NCBI GenBank assembly: GCA_029167045.1
Contig: JARFPK010000019.1
Coordinates: forward strand, 1 to 41,874
Direction of reading: 5' to 3'
Source: Candidatus Methanocrinis natronophilus
Lineage (GTDB): Archaea > Halobacteriota > Methanosarcinia > Methanotrichales > Methanotrichaceae
Length of the DNA stretch: 41,874 nt
Shown: one piece after another, positions 1 through 7,534 of the stretch
How positions within the stretch are numbered: position 1 is the first letter of the stretch
Layout of the letters: each line of letters opens with the position of its first letter
Notes under the pieces: model-generated
What the model saw: only the letters and a program-made list of their open reading frames with translations
Database searches by the model: none
Told to the model about the DNA's origin: nothing
Program-made: the position numbers and the translations under genes

Positions 1-244
1 CGATGGCGAGGCCGTCACGTCGGACGGCGTCGAGGACGGCTTTGACGACCGGCGTCATATGCTCGGCGTGGTGCTGGGCCGCCTCCCTCGGGTGGATCCC
101 CCCCTTGGCGGGGGCGTAGGTGGCGCTCTCCTCGGCGATGACCTCCTCCTCGTCTACGAGGGAACAGCTGAGGTTCCATGCCGTCCCCTCCAGCCCCAGG
201 ACGACCGTCCTTCGATCAGATCCTTTATCCGAACCTTCTCCCAT
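1..244 (-). CDS. kae1: KEOPS subunit Kae1, tRNA threonylcarbamoyladenosine biosynthesis (N-terminal part)
   Basis: Only the first 81 codons lie in the window; the gene runs off the left edge. The reading contains GLEGTAWNLS near residue 17 and GGIHPREAAQHHAEH near residue 50, both typical of the N-terminal half of archaeal Kae1, the ASKHA-fold subunit that transfers threonylcarbamoyl to A37 of ANN-decoding tRNAs. Many methanogens carry it as a Kae1-Bud32 fusion; the fusion part would be outside the window. The ATG at 244 is the only sensible start because an in-frame TGA lies about 30 bases upstream, and a GAGGGG sits about 11 bases before it. This gives about 11 extra residues before the usual start of the fold. 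It follows purD on the same strand by about 60 bp, so co-transcription is likely. Confidence 0.85.
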   Translation of the reverse strand, partial: MGEGSDKGSDRRTVVLGLEGTAWNLSCSLVDEEEVIAEESATYAPAKGGIHPREAAQHHAEHMTPVVKAVLDAVRRDGLAI

Positions 245-305
245 CTCTCGACCATCCCCTCAGCTTCACCATCTCTAACACCGAGCTCGTCTCCCAACCC
301 CGAAT

Positions 306-1733
306 TCAGGGGAACAGGCCGATGTCCCGCCGGTACCTGATCCCGTTGAACCTGATCCTTCTTATGTTCTCGTAGGCCCTCTCCCTCGCCGCCTGGAGCT
401 TGGCGCCCCGACCGACGACGGTGAGGACCCGCCCCCCGGTGGTGAAGAGCCTCTCCGCCCCTCTGGCGTCCCTGCCGAAGGCTGTCCCGTTGTGGTAGAC
501 GAGGACGTCGGGATCGACCTTCTCCAGGCCGCGGATCGGCATGTTGGTGTAGTGGGGGCCGGGGTATCCGGGCCTCTCTTCCTGGACCCCGCTGGAGGCG
601 GGCTTCACCACCCTCCCGCTGATGGCGCAGACCCCGACGCAGGTATCGGGGGACCATTTGAGCTTCACTGAGTCGAGCTCTCCATCCAGGACCGCCCGGG
701 ATAGGAGGTACATATCCGTCTCCAGCCGGGGGAGGATCACCTCCGCCTCGGGGTCGCCTAGCCTCACGTTGATCTCCAGGACCTTTGGGACCCTTTCGCC
801 CTCCTCCTCGGTGATCATCAGGCCGAAGTAGATCATCCCCCGGTACTCAAAGCCCGTCTCCTCTCGAAACCCCCGGATGGTGGGGACGGCGATCTCCCCC
901 ATGATCCGCTCCGAGAGGTCGTCGTCGAGCCAGGGGTGGGGGGAGTAGCCTCCCATACCTCCGGTGTTGGGGTTGTGGTCGAGGTTCGGGTCTCCCGATA
1001 GTCTGTTGTAGAGCCGGATCGCCACCTCCTCTCCGGGGCCGAAGGCCCTCTTGTAGTCCATCGCCGATTCCAGGGGAAAGACCGTCCTCCCGTCGGTGAC
1101 GGCGAAGAACATCAGCTCCCTTCCTTCAAGCCTCTCCTCGAGGACGACCCGCCGTCCAGCGTCGCCGAAGAGCCGCGGCTCCACCATGATCCTCTCCACC
1201 GCTGAGGCCGCCTCCTCCTCGGAGGCGCAGACGATCGACCCCTTCCCGGCGGCGAGGCCGTCGGCCTTCACCACCAGGTTCTTTTCCGGGTTTTCGGCGT
1301 AGAAGGAGGCGATATGCCCCAACGCCTCCTCCGGGTCGGTGAAGTTGCGGTGGTGGGGGATGGGGACGCCGATCTCTTTAAGGAGGTCTTTGGCGTAGCC
1401 CTTGCTCCCTTCCAGGACCGTCGCCTCCCGTCGCGGGCCGACGACGTCGAGCCCCTCCTCGGTGAAGACGTTGACGATCCCGTCGGAGAGGTAACCTTCG
1501 GGGCCGACGAAGGTGAGATCGACCCCCTTCTTCTTCGCGAAGGAGACGATATCCCCGATCTCCCTGACGGGATCTCCACCGGAGAGGGCGATCCTGCACT
1601 TCTCCATCATGGAGCTTCCGGCGTTTCCCGGGGCTACATAGACCCGATCCACCAGGGGGGACCTCGCGAAGGCGTGGGCTATGGCGTTTCCCCTGCCTCC
1701 GGCGTCTACTACCAGAACCTTTCCACCAGACAT
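306..1733 (-). CDS. purD: Phosphoribosylamine-glycine ligase (GAR synthetase)
   Basis: PurD joins glycine to phosphoribosylamine with ATP, the second step of purine synthesis, in the cytoplasm. The product of 475 residues starts MSGGKVLVVDAGGRGNAIAH, the PurD N-terminal nucleotide-binding fold. It contains the ATP-grasp signatures VVKADGLAAGKG, HNPNTGGMGGYSP and LEINVRLGDPE, in the family order. An in-frame start eleven codons upstream exists, but the motif begins right after the start chosen here. The protein is somewhat longer than bacterial PurD (about 430), as in other methanogens. It is divergent from glnA and precedes kae1. Confidence 0.93.
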   Translation of the reverse strand: MSGGKVLVVDAGGRGNAIAHAFARSPLVDRVYVAPGNAGSSMMEKCRIALSGGDPVREIGDIVSFAKKKGVDLTFVGPEGYLSDGIVNVFTEEGLDVVGPRREATVLEGSKGYAKDLLKEIGVPIPHHRNFTDPEEALGHIASFYAENPEKNLVVKADGLAAGKGSIVCASEEEAASAVERIMVEPRLFGDAGRRVVLEERLEGRELMFFAVTDGRTVFPLESAMDYKRAFGPGEEVAIRLYNRLSGDPNLDHNPNTGGMGGYSPHPWLDDDLSERIMGEIAVPTIRGFREETGFEYRGMIYFGLMITEEEGERVPKVLEINVRLGDPEAEVILPRLETDMYLLSRAVLDGELDSVKLKWSPDTCVGVCAISGRVVKPASSGVQEERPGYPGPHYTNMPIRGLEKVDPDVLVYHNGTAFGRDARGAERLFTTGGRVLTVVGRGAKLQAARERAYENIRRIRFNGIRYRRDIGLFP

Positions 1734-1779
1734 TAGATCTACCGCGCAGTTCGTGGGATATGCCAATAGATAAGGGTAA

Positions 1780-1898
1780 TTGAACCTTCCACCGGGGCGA
1801 TGACTATATTAAAGGAGGTCGGTCCATCTGGGGTCTTTAGAGGAACCTGTAGCCCCCACCGCCCGCTTCCGTGAGCGGCGGGAGGGGCACGCCTTAAA
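1780..1898 (+). mobile_element. Possible remnant of an IS605/TnpB right end upstream of glnA
   Basis: Between purD and glnA lies a strong imperfect hairpin (about 1850-1892): a CGCT/AGCG tip, then CCGC/GCGG, then a CCCC/GGGG foot around small internal loops. In plus frame, a short reading of about 30 codons ends on a TGA inside the hairpin, which is how TnpB tails and IS605 right-end stem-loops commonly overlap. No zinc-finger motif of TnpB is preserved here, so the call rests on the layout alone. A Rho-independent type structure or a regulatory RNA for the purD/glnA pair is an equal alternative. Confidence 0.25.
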
Positions 1899-1900
1899 TC
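1892..1900 (+). promoter_or_regulatory. Probable TATA box of glnA
   Basis: CCTTAAATC lies 29-37 bases upstream of the glnA ATG at 1929, which predicts a leader of only a few bases. No GGAA-N6-TTCC operator of the methanogen nitrogen repressor NrpR was seen in the gap. Confidence 0.45.
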
Positions 1901-1928
1901 GCCAGCATCAAGGGGTGTATGACCGATC

Positions 1929-3254
1929 ATGTACTCAATAGACCAGTTGCTAGAGACGATCCGTGACAAGAACGTCGAATCCATCAGGCTCCAGTTCACC
2001 GACATCCAGGGGCTAGTTAAGAGCGTATCGATCCCCGCAGTACGCCTCGGAAAGGCCCTCGACTCGGGTACCGGCTTCGACGGCTCCTCCATCGAGGGTT
2101 TCGCGCGGATCCAGGAGTCGGATATGCTCCTGCGCCCCGACATATCCTCCTTCTCGCTCCTCCCCTGGAAGGCTAGGGAGAACAAGAACGTAGCGAGGCT
2201 GATATGCGACGTCTACAGGCCCAACGGCGAGCCCTTTGAGGGGGACCCTCGATACGTCCTCAAGAGGGCGGTTGGGAAGGCCGAGGAGATGGGCTACACC
2301 ATGAACGTCGGCCCCGAGCTGGAGTTCTTTCTATTCAAGATGGAGAACGGGAGGGCCACCACCATCCCCCACGACTTCGCCGGCTACTTCGACTTCGGGC
2401 CGGTGGACCTGGCCGAGGACATAAGAAGGGAGATCGTCTTATCCCTGACGGAGATGGGGTTCAAGATCGAGGCCTCCCACCACGAGGTGGCGAGGGGGCA
2501 GCACGAGATCGACTTCACCTACGGCGAGGCGCTGCGAACCGCCGACAACGTCGTCACCTTCAAGTACGTCACGAGGACGATCGCCATGAAGAACGGCCTC
2601 GCCGCCACCTTCATGCCCAAGCCGATCTACGGCGCCGCAGGCTCCGGGATGCACGTCAACATCTCCCTCTTCCGGGGGGGTGAGAACGCCTTCTTCGACC
2701 CTGAAGGTAAGATGCAGCTATCCGACCTCGCCCGGTATTTCGTAGGCGGTCTCCTGGAGCACGCCCCCGCCATAACCGCCGTCACAAACCCCCTGGTAAA
2801 CTCCTACAAGCGGCTCGTTTCAGGGTTTGAGGCTCCCGTCTACATAGGCTGGTCCGGGCCGAACCGATCATCCCTCATAAGGGTCCCGAGCGGCAGGGGC
2901 CTGAGCACCAGGCTCGAGCTCCGGTCGCCGGACCCCTCCTGCAGCCCCTACCTCGGCTTCGCCGCTATCCTGGCAGCGGGGCTCGACGGCGTCAGAAGGA
3001 AGATCGACCCCGGCGACCCCGTGGATCTGAACATATACGAGCTCTCTGACGCGGAGAGGGAGAGGCTCGGGATAAAGCTCCTCCCATCGAACCTCAAAGA
3101 GGCTCTCGACCATTTGGAGGAGGACCGGGTCGTCAAGGACGCCCTCGGCGAGCACGTCTACGCCAACTTCAACCGGCTCGGCACCCTGGAGTGGAAGATG
3201 TACAACAGCTTCGTCCACCCCTGGGAGGTGGAGAGGTACATCAACAACATCTGA
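1929..3254 (+). CDS. glnA: Glutamine synthetase, type I
   Basis: This cytoplasmic enzyme makes glutamine from glutamate, ammonia and ATP. The 441-residue product has the GSI landmarks in order: DGSSIEGFARIQESDM, the metal-site segment ELEFFLF, the ATP loop GSGMHVNISLF, NPLVNSYKRL, and RSSLIRVPSGRG. It ends FVHPWEVERYI. The length fits the short GSI-alpha form of archaea and Firmicutes, which is generally not regulated by adenylylation. It is divergent from purD and followed by two tRNA genes. It is the ammonia-assimilating partner of the isocitrate dehydrogenase further along the window. Confidence 0.96.
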   Translation: MYSIDQLLETIRDKNVESIRLQFTDIQGLVKSVSIPAVRLGKALDSGTGFDGSSIEGFARIQESDMLLRPDISSFSLLPWKARENKNVARLICDVYRPNGEPFEGDPRYVLKRAVGKAEEMGYTMNVGPELEFFLFKMENGRATTIPHDFAGYFDFGPVDLAEDIRREIVLSLTEMGFKIEASHHEVARGQHEIDFTYGEALRTADNVVTFKYVTRTIAMKNGLAATFMPKPIYGAAGSGMHVNISLFRGGENAFFDPEGKMQLSDLARYFVGGLLEHAPAITAVTNPLVNSYKRLVSGFEAPVYIGWSGPNRSSLIRVPSGRGLSTRLELRSPDPSCSPYLGFAAILAAGLDGVRRKIDPGDPVDLNIYELSDAERERLGIKLLPSNLKEALDHLEEDRVVKDALGEHVYANFNRLGTLEWKMYNSFVHPWEVERYINNI

Positions 3255-3350
3255 GGGGCGAGAGAGTATCAGAGGGTCGAGAGGATCGCAGCTCTTAATC
3301 CTCCTGGAGGGAAGGTCGGCGGCGGCCAACTCCCTCCAAAGGCGAAACGT

Positions 3351-3358
3351 ATTTAACC
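3351..3358 (+). promoter_or_regulatory. Box A (TATA) of the tRNA-Lys gene
   Basis: ATTTAACC lies 23-30 bases upstream of the mature tRNA-Lys 5' end at 3381, the spacing expected for an archaeal tRNA promoter. tRNA-Trp starts only 6 bases after tRNA-Lys, so both are probably transcribed from here. Confidence 0.5.
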
Positions 3359-3380
3359 AGCATAGTATATGGAAAAGTCC

Positions 3381-3454
3381 GGGCCGGTAGCTTAGTCAGG
3401 CAGAGCGAAAGGCTCTTAACCTTTAGGTCGGGGGTTCAAATCCCTCTCGGCCCG
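3381..3454 (+). tRNA. tRNA-Lys (anticodon CUU)
   Basis: The sequence folds as a standard 74-nt cloverleaf. The acceptor GGGCCGG pairs with UCGGCCC, the D stem is GCUU/GAGC and the anticodon stem AAAGG/CCUUU. The seven-base loop CUCUUAA gives anticodon CUU, and the T arm is GGGGG-UUCAAAU-CCCUC. The discriminator is G. The 3' CCA is not encoded, as is common in archaea. Confidence 0.95.
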
Positions 3455-3460
3455 CTTTGA

Positions 3461-3637
3461 GGGGCTGTGGCCTAGTCAGGTATGGCGACGGGCTCCAGCG
3501 GTATGATTGATGATGAGCAACGGGTCTGCTGAGGCCTCTCGACGGGGAGGCCGTTGATGATCCGTTGGAGCACTGAGAGGTCTGCTCTCGGTATCGGAGA
3601 GACCCGTCGATCGTGCGTTCGAATCGCACCAGCCCCA
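3461..3637 (+). tRNA. tRNA-Trp (anticodon CCA) with a 103-nt intron
   Basis: The acceptor GGGGCUG pairs with CAGCCCC (discriminator A), the anticodon stem is ACGGG/CCCGU and the T arm GUGCG/CGCAC. The exons are 3461-3498 and 3602-3637, so the intron follows position 37. The splice sites form a canonical bulge-helix-bulge. A 4-bp helix CUCC (3493-3496)/GGAG (3596-3599) is flanked by 3-nt bulges A-G^C and A-G^A, and an inner helix GGUAU (3500-3504)/GUAUC (3591-3595) closes it. Removing the intron leaves the CCA anticodon at 3495-3497. CCA is not encoded at the 3' end. Confidence 0.96.
3499..3601 (+). ncRNA. Box C/D guide RNA within the tRNA-Trp intron
   Basis: The intron holds box C (UGAUGAUGA, 3508-3516), D' (CUGA, 3529-3532), C' (UUGAUGA, about 3554-3560) and D (CUGA, 3573-3576). 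The guide before D' (3520-3527) pairs with 3600-3607 of the pre-tRNA, and the fifth base upstream of D' (3524) faces C39 (3603). The guide before D (3566-3571) pairs with 3492-3497, and its fifth base (3568) faces C34 (3495). Intron-encoded guides for 2'-O-methylation of positions 34 and 39 of tRNA-Trp are known in Euryarchaeota; the haloarchaeal target at 39 is U, here C. The target assignments come from base pairing only. Confidence 0.9.
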
Positions 3638-3657
3638 CTATTTTTGGTGATGGATGT

Positions 3658-3668
3658 CCTTAAATATC
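3658..3668 (+). promoter_or_regulatory. Probable TATA box of the 3700-4014 gene
   Basis: CCTTAAATATC lies about 37 bases before the ATG at 3700. A GGAGG at 3686-3690 is 9 bases before that ATG, which supports this start over the upstream TTG and GTG. Confidence 0.5.
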
Positions 3669-3699
3669 TCCAAGGAAGATAAGGCGGAGGTTGGTGAAG

Positions 3700-4014
3700 A
3701 TGTACGACAATGTCATTACCACGTGCTGGTCCATAAGAGAGGTCAACAGGAATCTAGCGGACAGAGAACAGATGGCCGATTACTCCATCACCTATCTGAA
3801 GAAGGCCTGCCAAGACCTCTCCAGGATCCTCGCCTCCGGGGAGGGGTTCGACCAGGCAGAGGAGATAGAGGTGGTGAACCGAGCCGGGAGGATAACCAAA
3901 TTCACCATCGGCGAGGTGGCGGAGATGCTGACGGATACGAAGAAGATCATCGAGTTCAACCTCATAGACCACGTCGACCGCTGGGCGAGGTCAAAGAAGG
4001 CCAATAGCGGCTGA
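3700..4014 (+). CDS. Small protein of unknown function (104 aa)
   Basis: I do not recognise this family. The predicted protein, beginning MYDNVITTCWSIREVN, is soluble, rich in charged residues, and looks mostly helical, with no membrane segment or signal peptide. It has one cysteine pair that is not spaced as a metal site (residues about 9 and 38). A TATA box and a well-placed GGAGG ribosome site argue that it is a real gene rather than a chance frame. It stands alone between the tRNA pair and endonuclease IV, with a T-rich tract following about 90 bases after its stop. Confidence 0.7.
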   Translation: MYDNVITTCWSIREVNRNLADREQMADYSITYLKKACQDLSRILASGEGFDQAEEIEVVNRAGRITKFTIGEVAEMLTDTKKIIEFNLIDHVDRWARSKKANSG

Positions 4015-4053
4015 AATCTTCTGTTGGTCCCGTGACGGATACCCATTTGGCCT

Positions 4054-4121
4054 GAGAGGCTCCGACCGCCTCAGGACTCATAGGGCTCATCACAAGATCA
4101 GGCTTTATTTTTCTTCATAGG
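4054..4121 (+). terminator. Possible terminator: hairpin and T-rich tract
   Basis: CCTGAG at about 4054 and CTCAGG at about 4073 can form a short stem. A TTTATTTTTCTTC tract follows at about 4108-4120, a typical archaeal poly-T stop. The hairpin and tract are separated by about 30 bases, so the tract alone may be what matters. Confidence 0.35.
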
Positions 4122-4299
4122 CGGCGGGAGAGGACGGCCCCGAAGGCCGACGACCCCTCTATCTTGGGCCTCTTCGGGAAAGTATAAAACGGTTCTCAAT
4201 AGAGGATCTTCGCCGAGGACTGGCCTGATATAAACTGGGCGGGGCTGAAAGTCCCGGGGGCCGAGAAGGCCGGCGGGCAAATATAAGAGGAGGTTTAAG

Positions 4300-5148
4300 A
4301 TGCTTAGGGTCGGAGCCCACGTCTCCATCGCCGTCTCCATAGATAAGGCGGTGGACAGGGCGGCGGATATCGGATGCGACACCTTCCAGATATTCTCCCG
4401 AAACCCCCGGGGCTGGAGGGTGAAGGATATCCCAGAAGAGACGGCGGAGGAGTTCAAGAGAAAGATGGAGCGGGCCGGTATCGATCCCGCCGTCGACCAC
4501 ATGCCTTACCTCCCCAACTTCGCCACCCCTCGGGAGGATGTATACGAGAAGTCGGTGGAGGCGCTGACCCTAGAGCTTGAGAGGTGCGATATCCTCGGGA
4601 TACCTTACCTCGTCGCCCACCTGGGTAGCCACCTCGACGCGCCCAAAGAAGAGGGGTTGCGCAGGACCTCCGATGCTATTACAAAGGCCCTTTCGTCCTC
4701 GGAGAACGGCGTAATCCTCCTTCTCGAGACGACCTCCGGCTCCAAGAATAGCGTCGGCGGGTCTTTCGAGGATCTGGCGGAGATCATGGGGAGGGTCGAT
4801 TGGGATGAGAGGGTCGCTGCATGCTTCGATACGTGCCACGCCTTCGCCGCCGGATACGAGGTGAGGACCGAGGAGGGCCTGGAGGCGACCCTGGAGGAGT
4901 TCGATGGAGCCGTCGGCCTTGAGAGGATCAAGGTCGTCCACCTCAACGACTCAAAAGGTCCGAGGGGATCGAAGCTCGACCGCCACGAACACATAGGCCT
5001 GGGGGAGATCGGATTGGAGGGGTTCAGGCAGATCCTCCGCCACCCAGCAATAAGGGGTCTACCTTTCATCCTCGAGACCCCTGTCGACGATAGGAGGGAC
5101 GACCTAGGGAATATCTCTCTTGTGAGAGAGCTGGCGGGAGGAGGTTAG
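4300..5148 (+). CDS. nfo: Endonuclease IV (AP endonuclease)
   Basis: Nfo cuts DNA 5' to abasic sites and some damaged bases during base excision repair, using three zinc ions in a TIM barrel. The 282-residue product starts MLRVGAHVSIAVSIDKAV and shows the zinc-ligand segments in order: HLGSHLDA, LLLETTSG, CFDTCHAFAAGY, VVHLNDSKGPRGSKLDRHEH and the C-terminal LETP. Length matches the family (about 280). GAGGAGG lies shortly before the ATG. The downstream membrane-protein gene starts one base after its stop, so they are probably co-transcribed. The window also encodes a uracil-DNA glycosylase that creates the substrate. Confidence 0.95.
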   Translation: MLRVGAHVSIAVSIDKAVDRAADIGCDTFQIFSRNPRGWRVKDIPEETAEEFKRKMERAGIDPAVDHMPYLPNFATPREDVYEKSVEALTLELERCDILGIPYLVAHLGSHLDAPKEEGLRRTSDAITKALSSSENGVILLLETTSGSKNSVGGSFEDLAEIMGRVDWDERVAACFDTCHAFAAGYEVRTEEGLEATLEEFDGAVGLERIKVVHLNDSKGPRGSKLDRHEHIGLGEIGLEGFRQILRHPAIRGLPFILETPVDDRRDDLGNISLVRELAGGG

Positions 5149-5149
5149 A

Positions 5150-5941
5150 TTGGGACCTGCGACCTCGGGGTCCCGGGGGGACGTCGCCACCGTAGCGGTC
5201 CTCGTCGTCTATGGTACCCTCGTTCTCGGGACGCTCTGGGACAGGCCTTACGCCGCCGCCTTCCTCCTCCTCGTCCCTCCAGTCATCCTCTCTTCCAGGG
5301 TCGGCGATCCGAGGAGGGCGGCGGTGATGGCTATCGCCGGCGCCGTCGCCGGACCTCTGACGGAGATGGCCTGCGTTTATGGCGGGCTGTGGACCTACGC
5401 CAACACCGGAGGTCTCCCCCTGGTTCCCCCGTGGAACTTTCCCGGATGGGCCTCTTTCCCCCTAGCTGTATACCTTCTGGCGAGAGCCCTGCCGGGGACG
5501 GAGTCTCCGAGCCCTTCGCCGCGGGTCATTCTTCTCGCCCTCGCCGGTATAGGGGTGGAGATCGCGGTCTTCGTCATCCTCGGCGATAAGCCTCCTATCG
5601 CCCTCGGTGGAGGTGCGGTCCTCGCCGCCGCCGTCATCCTCGCCTTCCCCGGGAGGACAACCCTGGCGATGATGGGGGCCGGCGCCCTCCTGGGACCTAT
5701 GATAGAATCCCTTCCGATCTCCGCCGGAGCTTGGTGGTATATGGCCCCCGCCGATATCTTCGGGATGCCGGCCTATATGATCTTGGCCTATGCCATCTTC
5801 GGAGGGCTTCTTGGTAACGCCTCCCTGGCGGCGGGAGAGATCTTCGGGGGAGGCGATGGAAGGATCGTGGGCCCGAGCCTTCCCTCAGGTGAGGTTGCTC
5901 AGGGTCATGAGGAGATCGTCCTCAGTGATCGGCTTCAATAG
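5150..5941 (+). CDS. Polytopic membrane protein of unknown function
   Basis: The 263-residue product has about eight hydrophobic stretches of membrane length, among them VATVAVLVVYGTLVLGTLW near the start and AYMILAYAIFGGLLG near the end. A conserved-looking pair of aromatic turns occurs at MACVYGGLWTYA and GAWWYMAP. I cannot assign a function. The start is a TTG one base after the nfo stop, with GGAGGAGG inside the nfo end as its ribosome site, so translation is likely coupled. The last 19 codons overlap the 3' end of the opposing response-regulator gene by 57 bp, so the polar C-terminal tail may be poorly constrained. Confidence 0.75.
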   Translation: MGPATSGSRGDVATVAVLVVYGTLVLGTLWDRPYAAAFLLLVPPVILSSRVGDPRRAAVMAIAGAVAGPLTEMACVYGGLWTYANTGGLPLVPPWNFPGWASFPLAVYLLARALPGTESPSPSPRVILLALAGIGVEIAVFVILGDKPPIALGGGAVLAAAVILAFPGRTTLAMMGAGALLGPMIESLPISAGAWWYMAPADIFGMPAYMILAYAIFGGLLGNASLAAGEIFGGGDGRIVGPSLPSGEVAQGHEEIVLSDRLQ

Positions 5942-6328
5942 ATAGGTGACAGCTCCAAGGTCGTAGCTCTTCTGGATATGCTCTGATACGAGGGAGCCGG
6001 TGAGCATCACCACAGGTATCCCCCGCAGGTCGGACCTCGACTTGAGCCTCTCCAAAAGCTCCATCCCGCTGAGACGGGGAAGCTTGATGTCCAGGAGTAT
6101 AAGGTCGGGAAGTCCAGATCTCTCCTGGTGGAGATCCTCCAGGCATCTCAAGGCCTCCTCTGCCTCTGCAGCGAGGAAGATGTCCCTCTCAAGGAAGACC
6201 CTCCGCAGGGTCCTCACCGTCAGCTCGGCGTCGTCGGGATCGTCCTCTACGAGCAGAATCCTCAGCCCATGATATCTCTTATCCAACTTCACCTCCGAGC
6301 TTTTCAGCATACGAGTGGTCGCAGACAT
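5885..6328 (-). CDS. Single-domain response regulator (CheY/Rcp1-like)
   Basis: The 147-residue protein is one receiver domain after about 20 N-terminal residues. The acidic pocket is LLVEDDPDD (residues 26-33), the phosphoacceptor is Asp80 in LILLDIKLP, the switch Thr110 lies in VVMLTGS, and Lys132 in LLKPI. There is no output domain, so it must act through protein contacts. No histidine kinase is encoded in the window. The promoter region upstream (6340-6470) is AT-rich, with a TATTTTTA at about 6367-6374 on this strand. It converges with and overlaps the membrane-protein gene. Confidence 0.92.
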   Translation of the reverse strand: MSATTRMLKSSEVKLDKRYHGLRILLVEDDPDDAELTVRTLRRVFLERDIFLAAEAEEALRCLEDLHQERSGLPDLILLDIKLPRLSGMELLERLKSRSDLRGIPVVMLTGSLVSEHIQKSYDLGAVTYLLKPITEDDLLMTLSNLT

Positions 6329-6479
6329 CGATCCCGTTCTCCGGATATCCTCGGGATCCTACCCCTAAAAATACTTTTCCCGCTGGATACGATAATATCG
6401 ATATATGGAAGAAAAATTTATACTAAATCTTTAAGAAATATTAAAAAATCAGTGGAGATGCAGATATTGGTCGTCGGCA

Positions 6480-7406
6480 TCAGGGATCGATCCTCCCGTT
6501 CGCGCTCCCCCTGGATAGGAGGGCGACTCTGCTCAGGGGAACGTGATCCTTCAGGCTGTAGCCCAGGATCTCAGACAACTCCTTCGCGAAGTCCATCACC
6601 TCCTGGTGGGATGGCATACTCTCCCTTCCGAGGCGGTTTCGAGAGCTGCCCAGGTGCATGTAAGCCTTCACCTCGACGAAGTCCGGCTCTGCGGTCTCGA
6701 TCAGCTCGGCGTAGCCGTGGGGGTCGTTCATGTTGAGGCCTCGGGCCAGGGTGAGCCTCGCCACCGTCCGGGCAGGCGAGTCCCTCACCCTCTCCAGGCT
6801 CTCGAGAAATCGGCTCCATAGGTTCGAGCTCGGATTGCATACCCTCCTGTAAGTCTCCTCATTGTGGGCGTTGAGGCTGATGTAAAGCTGGGTCGGCCTG
6901 GCCTCTCCGATCGCCTCAGGGTTCGTCCCGTTGGTGACGAGGAATGCGGTCATCCCTCGCCCTTTTATCTCCTCGACGAGCTCTTTTATCATCGGGTAAA
7001 GGGTCGGCTCTCCCATGAGGGAGACGGCGACGTGGGCTGGAGACTTCGCCTCCTCCAGCCTGGCGGAATCGGTCGTCTCCGGGGCGCCACCGTAGCCGGA
7101 GATGAGCCTCTGCTGCTCAAAGAGGATCCCGTCGAGAAGCTCCGCTGGCTCGATCCACCCCCCGGTCCCTGGGGGGATATCGTCGATGGGCCTCCAGCAG
7201 TGGAGGCAGCGGTGGTTACAGAGGAGGGTGGGGGTCATCTGGACGCACCGGTGGCTGGCGATGCCGTAGAAGTGGTGTTTGTAGCACTGATCACCGCCCC
7301 GGATGGACCGCCGAAGCCACAGGCAGGGCTTTACTGCGCCGTGGGCGACGAGGTGGTACCCCTGCCTCTCAAGCCGCTCTTTTATCTCTCGCTGGAAGTG
7401 CTCCAT
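6480..7406 (-). CDS. taw1: tRNA 4-demethylwyosine synthase Taw1 (TYW1)
   Basis: Taw1 is a radical-SAM enzyme that condenses N1-methylguanosine-37 of tRNA-Phe with pyruvate carbons to form the tricyclic wyosine core. The 308-residue product has the radical-SAM cysteines in CNHRCLHC (Cys63, 67, 70) and further conserved cysteines near residues 28, 41 and 54, upstream of the radical-SAM motif, where the second cluster of the family is ligated. It also has VSLMGEPTLYP and LFLVTNGTNP-like segments. Archaeal Taw1 lacks the flavodoxin domain of eukaryotic TYW1 and is about 310 residues, as here. It is transcribed alone, divergent from the beta-helix gene. Confidence 0.95.
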   Translation of the reverse strand: MEHFQREIKERLERQGYHLVAHGAVKPCLWLRRSIRGGDQCYKHHFYGIASHRCVQMTPTLLCNHRCLHCWRPIDDIPPGTGGWIEPAELLDGILFEQQRLISGYGGAPETTDSARLEEAKSPAHVAVSLMGEPTLYPMIKELVEEIKGRGMTAFLVTNGTNPEAIGEARPTQLYISLNAHNEETYRRVCNPSSNLWSRFLESLERVRDSPARTVARLTLARGLNMNDPHGYAELIETAEPDFVEVKAYMHLGSSRNRLGRESMPSHQEVMDFAKELSEILGYSLKDHVPLSRVALLSRGSANGRIDP

Positions 7407-7486
7407 GATGCGGGATCAGAGGTTCGCCGGCGGTTATATAGTTATTCGAGAGTTATTCGAGGCGCTGATCTTTAGGCCAAAACAAG

Positions 7487-7497
7487 CTTTTTATATT
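7487..7497 (+). promoter_or_regulatory. TATA box of the beta-helix protein gene
   Basis: CTTTTTATATT predicts transcription start near 7517. That excludes the upstream in-frame ATG at 7505 and supports the ATG at 7535. Confidence 0.6.
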
Positions 7498-7534
7498 CCC
7501 GGAGATGGTCGTGATAAGAGAGAGGGATCATGGA

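Noticed and set aside
154-657. Minus-strand frame of 167 codons overlapping purD
   Set aside because: Arg/Gly/Pro-rich out-of-frame reading of purD, which has full family motifs.
1739-2185. Minus-strand frame of 148 codons opposite the glnA 5' end
   Set aside because: Antisense shadow of glnA with no family-like segments.
6395-6412. Palindrome CGATAATATCG before the response regulator
   Set aside because: Only 11 bp in very AT-rich DNA; expected by chance and not placed against a clear TATA box.
6128-6736. Plus-strand frame of 202 codons across the response regulator promoter
   Set aside because: Antisense to two recognised genes and Ser/Arg/Pro-rich.
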